In this document: in pieces, positions 49,777 through 63,400 of the stretch
Layout of the letters: each line of letters opens with the position of its first letter
How positions within the stretch are numbered: position 1 is the first letter of the stretch
Assembly: GCA_023853785.1 (NCBI GenBank)
Contig: JAJIRX010000533.1
Span: 1,116,001-1,180,000, forward strand
Length of the DNA stretch: 64,000 nt
From: Psilocybe azurescens
Taxonomy: Eukaryota > Basidiomycota > Agaricomycetes > Agaricales > Agrocybaceae
Reading direction: 5' to 3'
Notes under the pieces: model-generated
Seen by the model: only the letters and a program-made list of their open reading frames with translations
The model's database searches: none
What the model was told of the DNA's origin: nothing
Translations under genes and position numbers: made by a program

Positions 49777-52700
49777 TCACCTATCCCCGCCAATGAGCCT
49801 CGCCTCCATCTCCTCTTCGTCGGTCGCACTTGCATCATGGGGCTCTGTCTGAAATGCCGCCCAGACGCTGTCTCCCTCAGGGCCATCTACCACTACTTCT
49901 AATATATCCCTGGCTATTTCTAAAAAGTATTTCATTAAAAAAATGACTACAAAAAGACGGTAAAGAAATAACATACCACTAAGAAATTCAAGCTCATGTC
50001 GTATCTCTGTTTCAATCCAACTAGGTGGGTCGCAATAGCTTAATCTGCCAAATGAAACGACGAATGCGTGACTTATATTGTTAAAAGGGCGGTGAGGGGC
50101 ATGTTGGAGCTTGTAGCGAAGATTAAGGCATGGCTCAATCCCAAATATAAGGTGATATAGCAGAAAAGTAGTCTGGTTGAGGGCCCGTACAAAACTTAGA
50201 AGTATGAGACAGTCAATGTGCAGGCACCGGAATTGAGGAATAAATGGACTTACGACGTCGTAGTTTCGGCAGAAGAGGCAAGTGACTCATCTTCTTCCCA
50301 TAAGGACGTGGTGAGATGTGATATATACAAGACTAGTGAGGGTATCAAAACATTTGAACCCACAAGGACAGCACATGCATCGGGGTTGGTGACGGATAGT
50401 TGCGCCAAAAACATGAGAATGTATATTTTGAAATTCTAAACGCGAAAAGCTTGAGATCAGGCTAATCTGTACATATCTCGACAAAACTCACTGCCGTGGG
50501 CGCCCTATTAAAATCGATCAGGAGGGAGCATAGTCTTTCAATAAAAGGATTCTTGATCGGTTCTTCTTCTCCGCGCTCTTTGCCCGTGAACGTCGCCATT
50601 CCAAGAATTGCCCTAAACATATTATGATCTAATGGAAAGTAGAAATAAAGTGTGAAGTAAGGAACATTCACATTGACATACGTGTAGAGAGGAGGACAAG
50701 GAGCATAGCTGCTCTCTCTAGCAACCAGGTAGGCTGCGCAGTGTGAAGTATCAAAAACAAGGCGCTGTGGTTCTGAGCAAAGGCTTCGATTCTACCAAAA
50801 GAATTGAATAGAATAATTAACGCAAAAGACGGCCAAACTTACTTATTGCCAAATTCTTGAGGTACTTGAAAACAAAGGAGCTGTAGAAGAGATATAGACT
50901 CCAGTGCAATTTCATCCGGTTGTGTATGAACTTTCGTTGGCTCTAAGTTCTCGAGAATGACTTTACAAATGATGTCTACGACGGATAGCTCATCACCTGA
51001 TAATGTAGTATGTGAAGACAATAATATGGAGTGGAACATTGGCAAAGATAAGAGCAATCCCCCTATCAAGTTCATTAAGATGGCCAGAGAATGGAGCTAT
51101 TGTGTTCGGGTTATTTAAACGGGCGTTCTTGATGTGAATGCGACTCACCTGTTGAGACTCCCGAAGTGCCTCTAAAAGAGATAATAACGAACTGCATACG
51201 ATTTCAACGGATGATCGTAAATCTTCCACTCTGGCTGCATTTGAAATAACTGCCAGGATTCGTGAACAGGAAGTCGTGTAGTCCTGAGGGCTTTTCGTGT
51301 ATTCTGAGCAGCCGAGAAGTTGCTGAAATGTAACCTGCCCGGTTGATGAATGGCAGTGAGTCAGAATGATACGGCAAAGCTGACCAGCGTTATGGTCAAA
51401 AAGACGTTCTTATATTTGAATTAGGAAGCTCCATACCTCTACCTTCCAGTTAATCGCCTGGAAAGTTTCTGTTTCTTCCACCAATGCATCTTCGTCGTTC
51501 TCCGTTGGTACTATATCCATATCTTCACTGTTCATTTGAGAGAAATCAGAAGCGGAAGATCCCATGAATGCAGGGATCCTGTCAATGTCTGCAATTCGAG
51601 GTATAGCTTGAGGTGTGAGATCAGCCGGGCCCATTATTGACTGAGAAGCATATGAAATTGCTGGCACTTCGCCGCCAAAGATAGTGAAATCGTTATCTGC
51701 CTTCTTTTCCCCCTTATCTGACTTTCTTGAAGGAGAAAATACCGGTGTCGAGGTTTCGAATGCATTTTGAAACCCAGGAAGATTGCGTACTTTCTCGGGA
51801 GACTTACGAGGGTATTTACTAGGAGATAGTTTGGAGGGGATAGGCAAACGAGGAGCCCGAACGGGAGTCTCATCTGCCGTTCTCCTAGAGCCATGAGCCT
51901 GGGATGCGCCTCGAGTCCAAGCGCTCGTTATTGGGGGTACTGAAAGTGGGGTCGAGGGAAAGTCTCGACTAACTTTTTTCGCGCGAATTGAACTTGGTAG
52001 TTTGCGCATTGAGGAATCTAGTTCATGTTGCTTTACAAATAATGTTAAACGGACAAGAAAATGAATTGAAAATACGCATATCCTAACCTTAAAGAGCATC
52101 TGCGATCGCAGACGCTCCAGTTCATCCTTCATGTCTTTCTGCATTTGAGTTTGCTTCATTTCGACCTTCTCCTTCTCTGTTTTCAGTTGTAATAACTGGG
52201 CTGCGTGGTTTTGAGAGGCCTGACCATTCGATCAGTATCCGAGCAACAAGTGCATAAATACACAACAGACCTTTTCTATATTTTTCCTTAGAATACTCAC
52301 TTCTCCTTCTTTGGCCAGCTTAGTATCAATGGCTGCCTTTAAAGATGATTGCATTTTAGAATTCTCTTCGCGCATCTAGAGGATAGTTCAATTGATTTTG
52401 GACAATTTCGTGCAGCGAAGTGGAAAGCCAACCTCGTCCAACTTCTTCTGTAATTCCATCATTTGCGCTTTAAGGAGGTTTGTATCGTTGTTTCCTTGAA
52501 TATGACCCGGACGTTCTTGAAGTCTACTATTTTCATTGTGAAAAGACGGTTTCTGCCGTACATTTGGAGAGATGGCTTGACGAGAGGTATAAGGTCGCGA
52601 ACCGGATGCATGAACATCGGAAATTCGAGAGTGCGAAGTAATTGTTTGCATAGAATCATTTCTATGGTGTATTACCTGACCTCTATCTGTTTGGGGATCC

Positions 52701-52978
52701 ATTCGGCCACCAATGCCATATGAACCGTCGCCCCGCAAAGATATTTCTGGCAAATCATCGTCTACATCAATAGACGATATGTTAGCCCCAATCCCAGGAG
52801 TCCATCCAGTGGTTGTTTTATGGCGCTTGTTGAAGTGTCCCTCTGGTACAACTGGCGTTATTATGGTGTGAGGAGTGTCCGGTCGGTGCAAATATTTCTG
52901 TTCCTCCTGATCAAGTAAAGCCAAAGCTTGATCATCCAAGACAATATCGTCAAATCCATAGTCATCAGAATCGGCCAT
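49777..52978 (-). CDS. rad26: ATRIP/Rad26 homologue, checkpoint adaptor
   Basis: Partner of the ATR-type checkpoint kinase, recruiting it to RPA-coated single-stranded DNA (Rad26 in fission yeast, UvsD in Aspergillus). ATG 52978 gives MADSDDYGFDDIVLDDQALA then LLDQEEQKYL, an acidic N-terminus like the RPA-binding end. A disordered stretch leads to a coiled coil over several exons: KAQMMELQKKLDEV, REENSKMQSSLKAAIDTKLA, QTQMQKDMKDELERLRSQML, HELDSSMRKLP. A Ser/Pro-rich linker follows (FTIFGGEVPAISY), then helical repeats: LCRIILTHCHSSTGQVTFQQ, LLGCSEY, VDIICKVILENLE, LESISLLQLLCFQVPQEFGN and a tail with a long helix. It stops at 49777. The introns checked close in phase. Orthology rests on architecture; pairwise identity is low across this family. 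Confidence 0.8.
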
Positions 52979-53242
52979 GGGGGTAACTTGGGGGCTATAA
53001 GTAGTGAAGTAACATGAATTTAAGTCTATAAAGTGGACGCGATAGAACAAGCTTTCAGTTCACAAAAATACTTGGCACATAGCTGACATAATAGAGTGGT
53101 TCCCTTTCGGCTGCACAAAATGAGTAAATGACTCCGTGATAGCACCTCTGTGTACTACGCTTATGTCAATCACCTAAATCTTGGATACAATTTTTTGGTT
53201 GAAGATCGCTTCATAAATCACACACACCGTCAGGATATACCC

Positions 53243-56200
53243 ATGGAGTTCAATCTAGTTGGTGCTCAAGGCGTACAGAAGTTGGACGAGGAGAAGGCTC
53301 GTCATGCGAAACGCGTTAAGCTTAAGCAGCTCAATACGACGCCCATTGTGCAAGGTTCGTCATGATCAAAAGGACATTGTAATTGGGCTCAATGTTCCTG
53401 GGGATAGAAACTGCGAGGCTTGATTCTTCGCTCAAGAGACATACAGCACTCATTAAACGTATTCGTCAGTCAATGGCGAATGAGAATCGGGACCAAATCA
53501 TGAAGGATATCGAATCGCTCACGTTAGAGAAATATGTCGATGAACTTGCAGGAGGTATTATTGAAGGTCTCGCCAGGTGCAAGACAGAAAAGGATGCTTG
53601 GGCCTCTGTTGAGGTAAGCGGCATCCAAAAAGTGGTCTCACTCTTGCCTGCTAATACAGCATAGATTATCTCAGCGCTACATCGTCGCTTTTCGAAAACC
53701 TTCACTCCGGCTTTAGTCTCTCATTTATCTGCAGCTATCAGCGCGCCCTCTCGAGCTTCCTTAGCTACCTTGACACCCGAACAACGAGAAAAAGAGGACT
53801 CTAGTCGTGTTGCACGTCAACGTCCAATAATTCGAGTCTGTTCGGAGTTAGCTTTAGTAGGCATAATTAAGGATGCTCCTGATAGAAGTGGAGCAGAGTG
53901 GGTCATGAAAGCAGTAAAGGAACTTGTAAGTCGGCGAGTTTATCTTTGCTCAGTGTCCTAATTTTCAAACTACAGCTGTCCAATGATCCCAGTTTATCCT
54001 CATTGCCCTTGCTCACTACATTCTTGAAATCCTACTCAAGACCGTTTCTTGGAATAGTGCCGCCAGCTCCATCCAAGCAGATAGCATCTAATACCGAACC
54101 TGGCAGTTTATCTAATCACGTACAAGAAGGCGAGGATGGACAGTTCCTGCCCATGCTACAAGAAGAGGAAGAGTTGGTAGAACAAGACATCCGCGATCGA
54201 TTCAAGCGCATGTGTGAAGGGTACTTTGATAATGTCTGCAAGAAGCTAATCATTGAGCATAAAGTGTGAATCCAGTTATTTGTCGTTGGCGTATACTAAT
54301 ATGCTCATTTCAGCGTCTTCAAGAACAAGATAAGAGAAATCATGAAGCATATATTCGTTCTGGAGAAATATTCGAAGATCGCCAACAAGCCTACGAGAAA
54401 ATGACAAAAAGTTATGAAAAACTGTTGTCTAGTTGTCAATCGTAAGTCAAGATTCACTCAACTCATTCGATGTAGCCTCATGACTTCCACAGCCTCTCCG
54501 AGCTATTGTACCTACCACTTCCACCCTTGCCCACAGCTTCTCAAAAATCAGATTCTATCTTGATTGGATCCAATACGATGCATTTGAACGGGGACGCAGA
54601 AGAAATCATAACCACTGGTGGAAAATGGGAAGATGAAGAAGAAAGACGCTTCTTTGAAGACATTCAGGATTTGAAGGATTTTGTACCGAGCAGTGTCTTG
54701 GGGGTAGAAGAAGAAATAGAAGAAGACAGCAAGGAAATAGAACAAGAGAGAGCAGAGAAAGAGAAAGAAGAAGTCAGAAAGCTCGAAGAAGAATTGGAAA
54801 GGCTGGGTGACACACAAAATCAAACAGAAGCTAACAAAACGAGGTTTGACGAACCCCCGGAGGATGAGTACGTCTTTTCTGTCTCTTGATAGTTCTCTGT
54901 TGAAACATATTCCAGCTTACCCACACCTACGCCTGGCACGCCAAAAGCAAACACACCGCCACTATCGCCACAACTGGCTCCCCAAGGGCCTTCACAGCTT
55001 TTGACTGCTCTGCTTGTCAGGCTGCCTGATGCTACCAATCGAGTATTGATTGATCAAGCGGCCATTGATTTTGCATTTTTGAACTCCAAAGCTGCACGCA
55101 AAAGGCTTACTCGGGTGAGTTGGAAATCAATAGACTCCGCGTGGTGCTCATGTCTATATAGTTTATGGCACAAGTGCAAAAAGCAGGACTGATCTACTCC
55201 CACATTATTCAAGACTCATAGCAACGTTGAACAAATATATGCCTGACATTGGGGCAGATATCGTAGCCTTTGTAACTTTCCGTCCATTTATTCTTATCTT
55301 ATACCCTTACTAATAATCATTCATATCTAGTTGGATGAAGAATTCCGCTATTTACAGAGAAAAAAGAACGTCGTCAAAGAACTGGCCGAGGTCAGGCTGA
55401 AGGCAAGACCTATTCTTCCTCAACTGACAATCTTTAAAAAACAATCTCTTTCCAGAACATCATTTTTCTTTCCAATCTGACCAAGTTTCGCGTGGTACCA
55501 CCACATATCATTTTGCATATGTTTAAAGTCTGTTTAGACGACTTTTCAGGAACAAATGTAGAGAATATTGCTCTACTTTTGGAAGGTTGTGGCAGATTCC
55601 TGCTCAGGAGCACCGACACGTCGGAGAGATTTAGTACAATGGTATGTATTTTCTCATTTATATTTACCGCAATTGACAGTGGAAATCTGTAGCTCGAACT
55701 CATGCGCCGCAAGCAAAGTATGCAGCACTTTGACCAAAGGCAGCTCCTTCTTCTTGAAAATGCTTACTATCAGGTTTGTCTTGTAAATTATCAAAGAAAC
55801 CATTATATATCTAACATCGAAGTAGTGCAACCCTCCAGAGAGGGCACCCAGGCAGGAGAAAATCCGTGCACCAACAGAACTATTTATCCGCCATCTAATA
55901 TACGACGTGCTGGCAAAGAAGACCATCGACAAGGTCCTGAAACTTCTCCGCAAACTCGACTGGGAAAATGAAGATGTCAAACGATACTTGCACAAAGGTT
56001 TTACGAAACCCTGGAAGATTAAATATAGCAATATCGGATTATTAGCCATGCTAACCTACGACCTCCAACGGTATCGACCTGCCTTCGCCATCGCAGTCGT
56101 CGACCAGGTATTAGAGGATGTGCGAAGAGGCTTGGAGCAAAACGTTTACAGCACAAATCAAAGAAGGCTGGCCACGATGAAATACCTTGGAGAGCTTTAC

Positions 56201-57559
56201 ATCTACAGGCTCCTCAGTTCGGGAATTGTTTTCGACACGTTATGGTCGCTTGTGACTTTCGGTCACCGTATGCCCTCCCTCTATCATCAACTTGAACTTT
56301 CTCTAATCGTGATCTGTAGCTGATGGACGCCCAATGCCTAATCAAGCTATACCTTTGGACATGCCGGATGACTTTTTCCGGGTTCGACTAGTCTGTGTCT
56401 TGCTTGATACATGCGGCATGTGCTTCGATCGTGGAACCCAGAAGAAGAAGTTGGACAACTTCATAACCTTCTTCCAGGTAAGACACTGAATTGACTGGAA
56501 TGCAAGAACGCAGCCTTACGTCAGGTAGTACTATATACATTGCAAGGAGCCTCTACCAATGGATGTTGACTTCATGCTGTCGGACTCCCTAGAAGTTTGT
56601 CCTTCATCGATTTACGCGCGCTAAATAACCAACGTATTTTAGGCTGTGAGACCCAAACTGGAGATTGCGAAAACGATTGAACAGGCGGCTATTGCTGTCG
56701 ACGAAATGTTCAACTCAGCATATCAGACCACTGGTGGTTTGTCTGTTATGCACCATTTTTAACAGTATCTCACTTTTTCTTCAGTAGCTGATGACAGCGG
56801 CGACGAGAGCGACGAGGAAGGGGAAAGGAGGGACGATAAAGGCCTTGACGACGAAGAGGCCGACGATTTCGGCGAGCTTGATTCACCAGTATGTCATATA
56901 TACTGGTTTTTGCATCCTTCAAGTACTAAGTAGCTCTAGACCGAAGAGCGAGCCCCTTCGCCGGAGCAAGATATCGTTCTTTCTGCTAGTAACAGCCTCC
57001 AGGAGAATCTCGGTCCTTCTGAGGATGCTGAAGCTGAATTCGCAAAGGAATTAGCAAAACTTGTTACTGATACCTCCGCCGAGTCACGAAAGGTGGACAA
57101 AAAGACTGCTCTTGCTCTTTGGGACTCTGCTGTTCTTCCTCCGACCACTCGAAAGAAGCGTACAGACGACAGAGATGAAGAACATGACGGGAAAGAATTT
57201 AACGGACCTGGCACCATGGCATTTACAGTTATCACTAAGAAAGGCAACAAGCAACAGGTCAGTATGATCCGCATTCGTTGGCTAGAACAATTAACAAGTT
57301 GCCAACTCAGACGCGGCAAATATCTGTCCCAGCTGCTTCAGCGCTGGCGGTCCACACGCGTTCGGCCCAGCTGCAAGACAAAGTCGAACAGCAACACTTG
57401 AAAAGACTGGTGCTGAACTACGAGCAGAGAGAAGAAGCAGAAGAACTTAAAGGTACGTGTACGTGTTTCTGAAACACGGGATTGATAACTAAGGTTTCAA
57501 TCGCAGCCTTGGAAGCTCGAAACCGTGCTGGTGCGATAAAAATACGCTATGTTGGATAA
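53243..57559 (+). CDS. NMD2: UPF2/NMD2, nonsense-mediated mRNA decay factor
   Basis: Bridges UPF1 and UPF3 in nonsense-mediated decay. It starts at ATG 53243 (MEFNLVGAQGVQKLDEEKAR), joined to TARLDSSLKRHTALIKRIRQ, the first MIF4G-type block. Second block: LLTALLVRLPDATNRVLIDQ, AAIDFAFLNSKAARKRLTRF, then TDLLPHYSRLIATLNKYMPD. Third: VVPPHIILHMFKVCLDDFSG, EDVKRYLHKGFTKPWKIKYS, NIGLLAMLTYDLQRYRPAFA, VLLDTCGMCFDRG, KKKLDNFITFFQYY. A strongly acidic region and LNYEQREEAEEL mark the UPF1-binding C-terminus. Stop 57557-57559. A5 at 55178-55182 must be A6: FMAQVQKSRTDLLPHYSRL matches the family, while as written the frame stops after 20 codons. Confidence 0.95.
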
Positions 57560-58098
57560 CAGATCCCTCGAACTTTCGACAAATAGTCAACTCATACTTT
57601 GACTGTTTCCTGTGTTACCATCTGCTACGGTGACTCAAGTCACTATCCGCCGGAAAGTCGAGAGAATTTGACTTTTAAGGCATTGCTTGCTCCGGCTTCC
57701 CTGCATGTGGTCGCAGCGGATGTGTCGCGTAGAGTTGCGGTTACTAGCTACTAGCAATACACTCACAACACGCTCATGATAGATTTTACGACATGATAGT
57801 GTGTATATAGGTATCGTGTCATTCTGTGGTCAGATTGCCTACACCATTGTCCAACAATACTACACCATTTGTGGACGGGCTCACAATCACTCAGCTGAAG
57901 AACTCGTAACTGACCGAAAACATAAAGAACGTACCCTTTTTCCCGATTTGGCTAAAACACCTTTACGCTCCACTGTAATGAATCCTCGGCACAACCTCTG
58001 GTTTAGAATAACATGGACATACCTGAGACTTCCATAACTTAACACCTCTACAACAATTTATAATCAAGTGGCCTAGATCTTACCATCCTTTTATTATA
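57560..58098. other. intergenic between UPF2 and the kinase
   Basis: No gene seen; an open frame at 57801-58037 lacks domain or splice support. It contains the promoter of the downstream kinase. Confidence 0.45.
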
Positions 58099-59757
58099 AT
58101 GCAGTCCACGTCACAAGAACCTGACGACGAAGACGAGTCGGATGCTCACTCGTACTATCACTCATATTTACTGCCCTTTGATCCCAAGGAATTGGCCAGA
58201 ATCACCACAAATGTCGAACGTAGCTCATCAGGATCGAGTGGCCCTCGAACATACAATCAGTATGTCCGAGGTGAAAAAATAGGCAAGGGGAAACATGGGG
58301 ATGTCTATGTATGTAGAGACCAAGAAATAGGAGGGTACGAACTGGTTCGTCCACATATTCTTCCTTCGTCTCGAATCTGTGCTTCTGTCAGTGTTAACTT
58401 CCCGTTTATTAGGCTATGAAGATTGTTCGAAAGAGTAATAATCGAGATCGAATAAAACTTTTACGACGAACCTACCAGCAAGAAAATCTCAATGGCCAAC
58501 CTGCCTTGAATAGTACTATGAACAGTATTCGAAGGGAGATCGCCTTAATGCAGAAATTTCGTCACGCGAATGTTGTTCGACTAGTTGAGGTACTCGATGA
58601 CCTCAAAGATGACAAGATATATATAGGTAAGCACATTCAGACCTCATCGCAGACCAAGAAAACTAACGTGAGTTGACATGCCTTCGTTCATCCTCCTGTA
58701 CATAGTCATGGAATATCTATCAGGGGGCCCTGTTGAGTGGTGCGATAATGAAAGTCGACCCATTCTCAAATTGCAACAAACCCGGCGTATAATGAGAGAC
58801 ACGATATTGGGCCTCGAATATCGTGCGTGCCGTTCGTTCTCTATATCAATAGGAACACTCATGTCGTACAGTTCACCACGAAGGTATCATACACCGTGAT
58901 ATAAAGCCTGCCAATATCCTGTATACATCGGATCGCCGTTCTGTCAAGATTATCGACTTCGGCGTTGCTCATTTTATTCCGCCTCAAACACCGCCTCCTT
59001 CGAAAACCATCAAGGGAAAGCAGCCTTCTCAGCCCGAGCCAGTCGCATATAAGATAGATCCGTCTCTCTTTCCAGAGTCTGACATTCGAAAGAGAGCTGG
59101 TACTCCGTCCTTCCTTGCGCCTGAAGTTGTATGGTTCTCGGATGACGGCCCCAACTTGTCACCGTCTCTTTCATACGACACTATCTTGGAGGGCATGGAC
59201 GACAACGCTGGATTTCAGAAACCCAAGCAAAGGCCTCCTGTTACCAAATCAATCGACGTATGGTCTTTAGGAGTAACATTCTATTGTTTGCTCTTTGGAC
59301 ATACACCATTTACGGTGCCGTCATCACCAAATGAGAATATGCAACGTAGCGAATTCGTGCTGTACAATATCATTTGCACAAAGGACTGGCCAGTGGACGC
59401 ATCAATGGGTGCCGACAGCGTGGCTACGGGTGGCAAGCGACCCACCGAGTCAGACTCCGAGGGCTATAGCGTTGTGCAACTACTGGGTCAAATGTTACAG
59501 AAAGATCCCCAAAATCGAACCTCGTTACAGGAAATCAAGGTACAGGTCTAGTCTGATTTCTTTAGGTATGATTACTAAAAATTGTTCGTCTGCCTCTTTT
59601 CTAGGCAAACTCCTGGATACTGAAGGATGTAGAAAATCCTAGGGAGTGGCTGCAGGCTACTTCTCCATCTCGCGATTATGAGGACGTAAAAACTCCATCA
59701 AGTTGGGTCAAATCTGCCAGCAAAAAAATCTTGAGGCTTATTCCAAGAAAGGGATAA
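58099..59757 (+). CDS. CaMKK/SNF1-activating-type Ser/Thr kinase
   Basis: Resembles the CaMKK group, including yeast Sak1/Tos3/Elm1 and fission yeast Ssp1, which phosphorylate AMPK/Snf1. It starts at ATG 58099 (MQSTSQEPDDEDESDAHSYY). All catalytic motifs are present: GEKIGKGKHGDVYVCRD (loop), AMKIVRK (Lys), LMQKFRHANVVRLVEVL, VMEYLSGGPVEWCDNE, HEGIIHRDIKPANILY (catalytic Asp), VKIIDFGVAHF (DFG), RKRAGTPSFLAPEVV (activation segment), TKSIDVWSLGVTFYCLLFGH and DPQNRTSLQEIKANSWI. The insert between LLRRTYQQENLNGQ and SIRREIALMQ after the Lys strand is a CaMKK-like trait. Ends KILRLIPRKG, taa 59755-59757. Introns close in phase. Confidence 0.92.
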
Positions 59758-60437
59758 ATTAAATCTTGACGCAAATCTTCTTTAACCCATCTACTTGCCA
59801 GTAATGACCCCCAACTCTACTTTCTATCTAAACATTACAACCTTAGAACAGAGACTTCCCGTATCCAACTGGTCTCTACTAATCTACCTTGCTACACTGA
59901 AACGTCAAGCTAATATACCGAAGGAAAATGTACAACTAAATATTGCTTGTGTAGGTAACATGGCCGACCATAGACATATTATAATACTGAGACCAATGGA
60001 TAACGAATATACTCTACATACGCCTGATATAGGATACTAGATTCCACCTTGAACGTTGACTGGACTTCTTTTACGCTTCAACCAGCTTAAATCGATCTGA
60101 CAATCTTTGGATACTTATACGTTGACCATACCATTCTAATCAGAAAGTTTTTTTATCCTTGAGAGGCATTGGGGCAATTTGGGGGTCATCCTTCAGGACT
60201 CGGGTGATTGTGCTTGAGTCTCAGTCTGTCACCTGTCGGTGTTGGCAAACGCGCGTCGCGGTCGCGTTCTGATTTGTGCAGTCACTTGACCTAGAAAATG
60301 ATCATGTGGTGAGAGGAATCGGGGAATCGGGGAACACGATGACCAGCTCACGGTGCGTTCACTGGCAGTGCTGGCAAATTATCTCAACTCTTGCGTAGTT
60401 TCTTTCGATTGCATTGTCTCAAAAACAGGATTTCAAT
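59758..60437. other. intergenic, no supported gene
   Basis: Contains an AT-rich open frame (59795-60040) directly after the kinase stop, most likely 3' UTR, then the SND1 promoter. No domain seen. Confidence 0.45.
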
Positions 60438-63400
60438 ATGTCAATGAAAGCGGTGAGTAGAATCTTTGTCGAATATTACGTTGCTTACTTGCTGACGGTT
60501 CGACCTGAACACAGATCGTGAAATGTAAATGCCTTTACTTAGTGCTGGCGCGTTATTAGTCTATCCGAAAGCTCACCGTTACGAATCTTTAAGCTGTGCT
60601 TTCTGGCGACTCTCTTATATTGCGCGGTCGCCCTGGTCCGCAAGGCCAACCCCTAAAGAACGGTAAGCGGTACCTGACACTGAATCGCGAGTTTGGAAGC
60701 TGAGATTAAATATACCTCACAGAGTATTGCATCTTGCTGATTTGTCCGCACCGCGACTTGGAACATCGACCCGAGAGGATGAAGTGAGTCTTTTGATCCG
60801 CGTTATAAGTTTCTTGTTCAATGTATACTGTAGCCCTGGGCTTTCGAATCTCGCGAATTCCTCCGCCAGCTCGCCGTTGGCAAAGAAATATCTTTCACCT
60901 CAATCCACTCCCTTCCATCTAACGACGACATTCCTCGCGACCTTGGTAATGCAGAGATAGGTGGAGTCGATTTGACTACGGAGCTTCTTAAAAACGGCTG
61001 GGCCAAGCTGAAAGAAATTAAACGAGAGGCCACCGAAGATGACAACAAGAACAAGGAGCTCGAAAATGAGGCCAAAGCTGGGGGCAAAGGAATTTGGAAT
61101 CCCCATGGGCAAACGGTGACCGTTGTTACCAATTATTTTGCACTCGTTATATATTGATCCGTATTCTAGGCGCGTGCCGTTCGCCATACCATGCCAGTTG
61201 ATTCCCAATCATTTGTAACGGAATGGAAAGGGAAGCCATTGGATGGTAATAGTCTAACATCTATTCTCTGACGTCATCTCTGAATGTGGTACATCAATTT
61301 AGCTCTCGTTGAGCAAGTCAGAGACGGCACTACCTTGCGTGTGCGTCTGTTGATGCCAGATGGCGACCACCAGATGGTTAACATTGCCCTGGCTGGTGTG
61401 AGGAGTGCCCGTGCTTCATCAAAACAGGGAGAGCCCTCTGAACCTTGGGGTGAAGAGGTAAGATCATAGAAATTAGTCTTTCGCTGGTTGATCCATTATT
61501 TGCTTCAGGCCAAATTCTTCACTGAATCTCGACTACTTCACCGTCCAGTCAAAGTTCAAATCCTGTCTCTTCCAAACTCAACTGCAACACCTTTCCAAAC
61601 CTCTGCAGTTACGACAACTCCCCACCTGCTAGCATATTTATTGGAACAGGTTAGCACATCGCCCATAAACATATCGTAACTCTGTGGTGCTCAGCTCCTT
61701 CAAGTAATTCATCCCGCCGGCAATGTAGCTGAACATCTCGTTGCATCTGGTTTGGCTCGTGTTGTCGATTGGCATGCTGGCATGCTTGCGAGCGGTGGTG
61801 CTATGGAACGTCTTCGAGCGGCTGAGAAATCTGCAAAAGAACGACGCCTTTGCCTGTACGCAAACGGCCCATCCGTTACCTCAGCCGCCAAGGGAAGCAA
61901 CGGTGCTGCGTCTAATGGCCAATTGCGCACATTTGACGCGACTGTTATCCGCATCTGGAGCGGAGACCAGATTACCGTTCTCGAAAAAGACAACAATAAC
62001 GAGCGTCGCCTGCAACTGAGCTCGACCCGAGGTCCAAAGTACCGTAGTTCACTCCCTAACGTAATTTGGCTGTACTCACGCGCACTTACAGACTCTCAGA
62101 TACGCGACAGGCGTTTTTTGCTCAGGAAGCTCGCGAGTTCTTGAGGAAAAAGCTGATCGGCAAAAATGTTAAAGTTCACATAGACTTTGTTCGACCTCGC
62201 GAGGGCGAATTTGACGAACGCGAGTGTGCAACGATTCGATACGGTGGTCATGGCGCGTAAGTCTTTGGTTGCATTTTTTTTGGAAGACAATGATAGCAGA
62301 GCTCTAATTGATGGCGTATGATTCAGAAACATCGCTGAGCAATTGGTCGAGAAGGGCCTGGCGAGCGTGGTAAGACACAAGCGCGACGATGAGGACAGAT
62401 CTTCAGACTATGACAAACTAATGGCCGCGGAACAACTGTCAGTTCTCGATGGTTCCTTTGAAATCCTATTGACTGATATCGATATTTCATGTAGAGCTGT
62501 GACCGAGCAGCGAGGTATTCATTCTGGAAAAGAGGTCCCTGCACCAAAACAACCTCTTAACATCTCTGAGGTTCGCTGCTATCTGTACTCCCATCCTCAC
62601 TCTTGCTCACGGTAATGCAGACAAGCAGCCGCGCAACCCAGTTTTTGAACGGCTTCAAGCGTCTCGGGCGAATCCCAGCTGTAATCGACTATGTCGCGGC
62701 TGGATCCCGATTCAAGTGAGTTTTTGTTTTAAAGTTTTTGAACATCTTCTTATCAAATGCATCAGAATCTTTTTGCCAAAAGATAACCATACTCTTACAC
62801 TAGTACTTGCAGGCAAGTGTTGAATTGGTATGCTAGTGCACGAGCTTGTGTCTAAGCATTTGTATTCAGGCATTCGTGCTCCCAGGACGGCACGCAACTC
62901 ATCTGAGAAGAGCGAACCCTTTGGTGCAGAGGCATACGACTACGCTTCTCGCAAATATATGCAGAGAGACGTTGAGTTCGAAGTCGATAGCATTGATAAA
63001 TCTGGAGGCTTCATCGGTTCACTATATGTGAACAAATCTGAAAATGTTGCTCTTGCCCTGGTCAAGGAAGGGCTGGCCACAATCCACTCCTTCTCTGCTG
63101 AAACTCTTCCTTGGGCTCGCCAGCTATACGATGCTGAGGTCGGATTTCCCATTCTGAAAGCTTATGCTATGCTCATTGTTATTACAGGAAGAAGCCAAGA
63201 AAGCAAAACGCAATGTAAGCACAAATGAACCGTCCTTTATTTTGACGACTAATATCCCCAATAGATCTGGAGTATCTACGACGAAGAGACCTCCAAAGCT
63301 GCGGAAGCCGCTGCAGCGGTCGAGAGCCAATCAGGCCCTCTTAAAACTGAATATTTGGACGTCATCGTAAGCGATGTCCGAACAAAGAACGGCTTCGCAT

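Noticed and set aside
59795..60040. 81-codon open frame after the CaMKK-like kinase
   Set aside because: It begins 37 nt after the stop and is AT-rich without domains; most likely 3' UTR.
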